In this document: one piece after another, positions 14,231-14,892 of the stretch
Layout: each line of letters begins with the position of its first letter
How positions within the stretch are numbered: position 1 is the first letter of the stretch
NCBI GenBank assembly: GCA_001917895.1
Contig: MNEW01000046.1
Span: forward strand, 1,865-16,756
DNA from: Actinobacteria bacterium 13_1_40CM_66_12
GTDB lineage: Bacteria > Chloroflexota > Dormibacteria > Dormibacterales > Dormibacteraceae
Length of the DNA stretch: 14,892 bases
Direction of reading: 5' to 3'
Program-made: the position numbers and the translations under genes
The notes under the pieces: model-generated
Told to the model about the DNA's origin: nothing
The model's input: only the letters and a program-made list of their open reading frames with translations
Databases searched by the model: none

Positions 14231-14892
14231 TCAGCGCGTGACCGCGAATGCGAGAGCGACCAGCGCGGCCAGCCAGAGCAGCGGCCCGCCGCCCGTCGCG
14301 GCCGCCTCCAGCGCCCGCAGGTCGACGAGCGATCGGTACTGCGCGGGGACGGTGGCGGCGCGCATCTCCTCACGCAGTCGAGCGAGCCGGTCGGTGCCTG
14401 GGAGTACGAAGAGCGGCGAGCGGGGCTGTGTGCGCACAGACATCGTTCCGCCGTAGATGTAGCCCACGACGGCGAGCAGCAGCACCGGAGCGAACAAAGC
14501 AAGTGCAGGCAGCACGGTGGACACCGTCACGACCGACGTGAGGCCTCCGACCGTGCTGCCGGCCGGAGCCGGCATCACAACGGCCTGGGCAGGTGTCGCC
14601 AAAACGGCAAGAACCAGGCCAAGCGCCGGGCCCGCGATCACCGTGGCACCTGCCAACCCCATGGCCACCCGAGGCTTGGTCTCGCTCGCCGGATGGCCGC
14701 GACCGGCCGGCAGGCCGACCGCGCGGGCCGCGGCGATGATGGAAACCATCCACGTGGCCGCGGCGCCGATGCCGATCAAGCCGAGCGGGTTGCCGGCTTC
14801 GAACGCGGCCTCCAACCCGAGCACGCGCACACCAAACGCGAGTCCGGGTGGTAGGCCGGCTGCCGCCGCGATCACCACCAGAGAGGCGGGAC
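14231..14892 (-). CDS. Antiporter-like membrane protein (NuoL/NuoM/HyfB-like), C-terminal part
   Basis: The frame is open across the right edge of the window, so this is the last 219 residues of a longer protein; the GTG at 14878 is internal and not the start. The first visible part, SLVVIAAAAGLPPGLAFGVR and LGLEAAFEAGNPLGLI, matches the helix 12-13 block G-PP-GF-GK---L-AAL-AG of the proton_antipo_M family, with Arg in place of the usual helix-12 Lys. Two or three more hydrophobic segments follow (about 75-95, 125-150), then a charged cytoplasmic-type loop (TDRLARLREEM, YRSLVDLRALEA) and a last membrane helix ending FAVTR. Extra C-terminal segments after helix 14 are more like NuoL/HyfB than NuoN. 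It is the first visible gene of the cluster, 14 bases ahead of the 179-residue protein. Confidence 0.5.
   Translation of the reverse strand, partial: PASLVVIAAAAGLPPGLAFGVRVLGLEAAFEAGNPLGLIGIGAAATWMVSIIAAARAVGLPAGRGHPASETKPRVAMGLAGATVIAGPALGLVLAVLATPAQAVVMPAPAGSTVGGLTSVVTVSTVLPALALFAPVLLLAVVGYIYGGTMSVRTQPRSPLFVLPGTDRLARLREEMRAATVPAQYRSLVDLRALEAAATGGGPLLWLAALVALAFAVTR

Overview
The window is a GC-rich bacterial chromosome segment with dense, overlapping genes and many GTG/TTG starts. Marker genes (tight-adherence pilus genes, an HspR-like regulator, and a joint mre / rplU-rpmA-obg cluster) and the base composition suggest a soil- or sediment-type Chloroflexota/Dormibacterota or a related lineage. 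That placement is an inference from gene content and was not tested by phylogeny.

Layout. (1) 1-2631, plus strand: the end of an unidentified gene, then cpaB, tadB and a broken tadC, i.e. part of a Tad/type IV pilus secretion operon. (2) 2632-2723: a short convergent intergenic region with a hairpin. (3) 2724-3080, minus strand: a MerR/HspR-like repressor, separated from the next operon by 197 bp that hold two palindromes and a duplicated copy of the rsfS tail. (4) 3278-11565, minus strand: one tightly packed gene series, read mreB, mreC, mreD, mrdA, rodA, rplU, rpmA, obg, nadD, rsfS. It joins rod-shape determination and elongation peptidoglycan synthesis to ribosome proteins, ribosome-assembly GTPase, NAD synthesis and ribosome silencing. 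The order recalls the mreBCD...rplU-rpmA-obg order of Bacillus, without minCD, prp or yqeK. (5) 11664-14892, minus strand: four overlapping or near-adjacent polytopic membrane proteins that look like diverged antiporter-like and NuoH-like membrane subunits of complex I / group 4 hydrogenases. No catalytic subunit is inside the window, and the cluster runs off the right edge.

Two genes, tadC and mrdA (PBP2), each show an internal deletion combined with a frameshift. In mrdA the missing stretch should contain the SxN active-site motif. Because two unrelated genes carry the same type of lesion in one short window, a sequence or assembly artefact must be weighed against real pseudogenes.

The points most worth checking are the membrane module next to mreB, which has lost the usual proton-channel charged residues; the palindrome cassette bounded by a 45-bp duplication after rsfS; the lack of any start codon at the expected start of obg; and the repeated use of TTGA stop/start overlaps. 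No tRNA, rRNA, CRISPR array, transposase or origin was seen, and there is no gene-free stretch longer than 300 bp.
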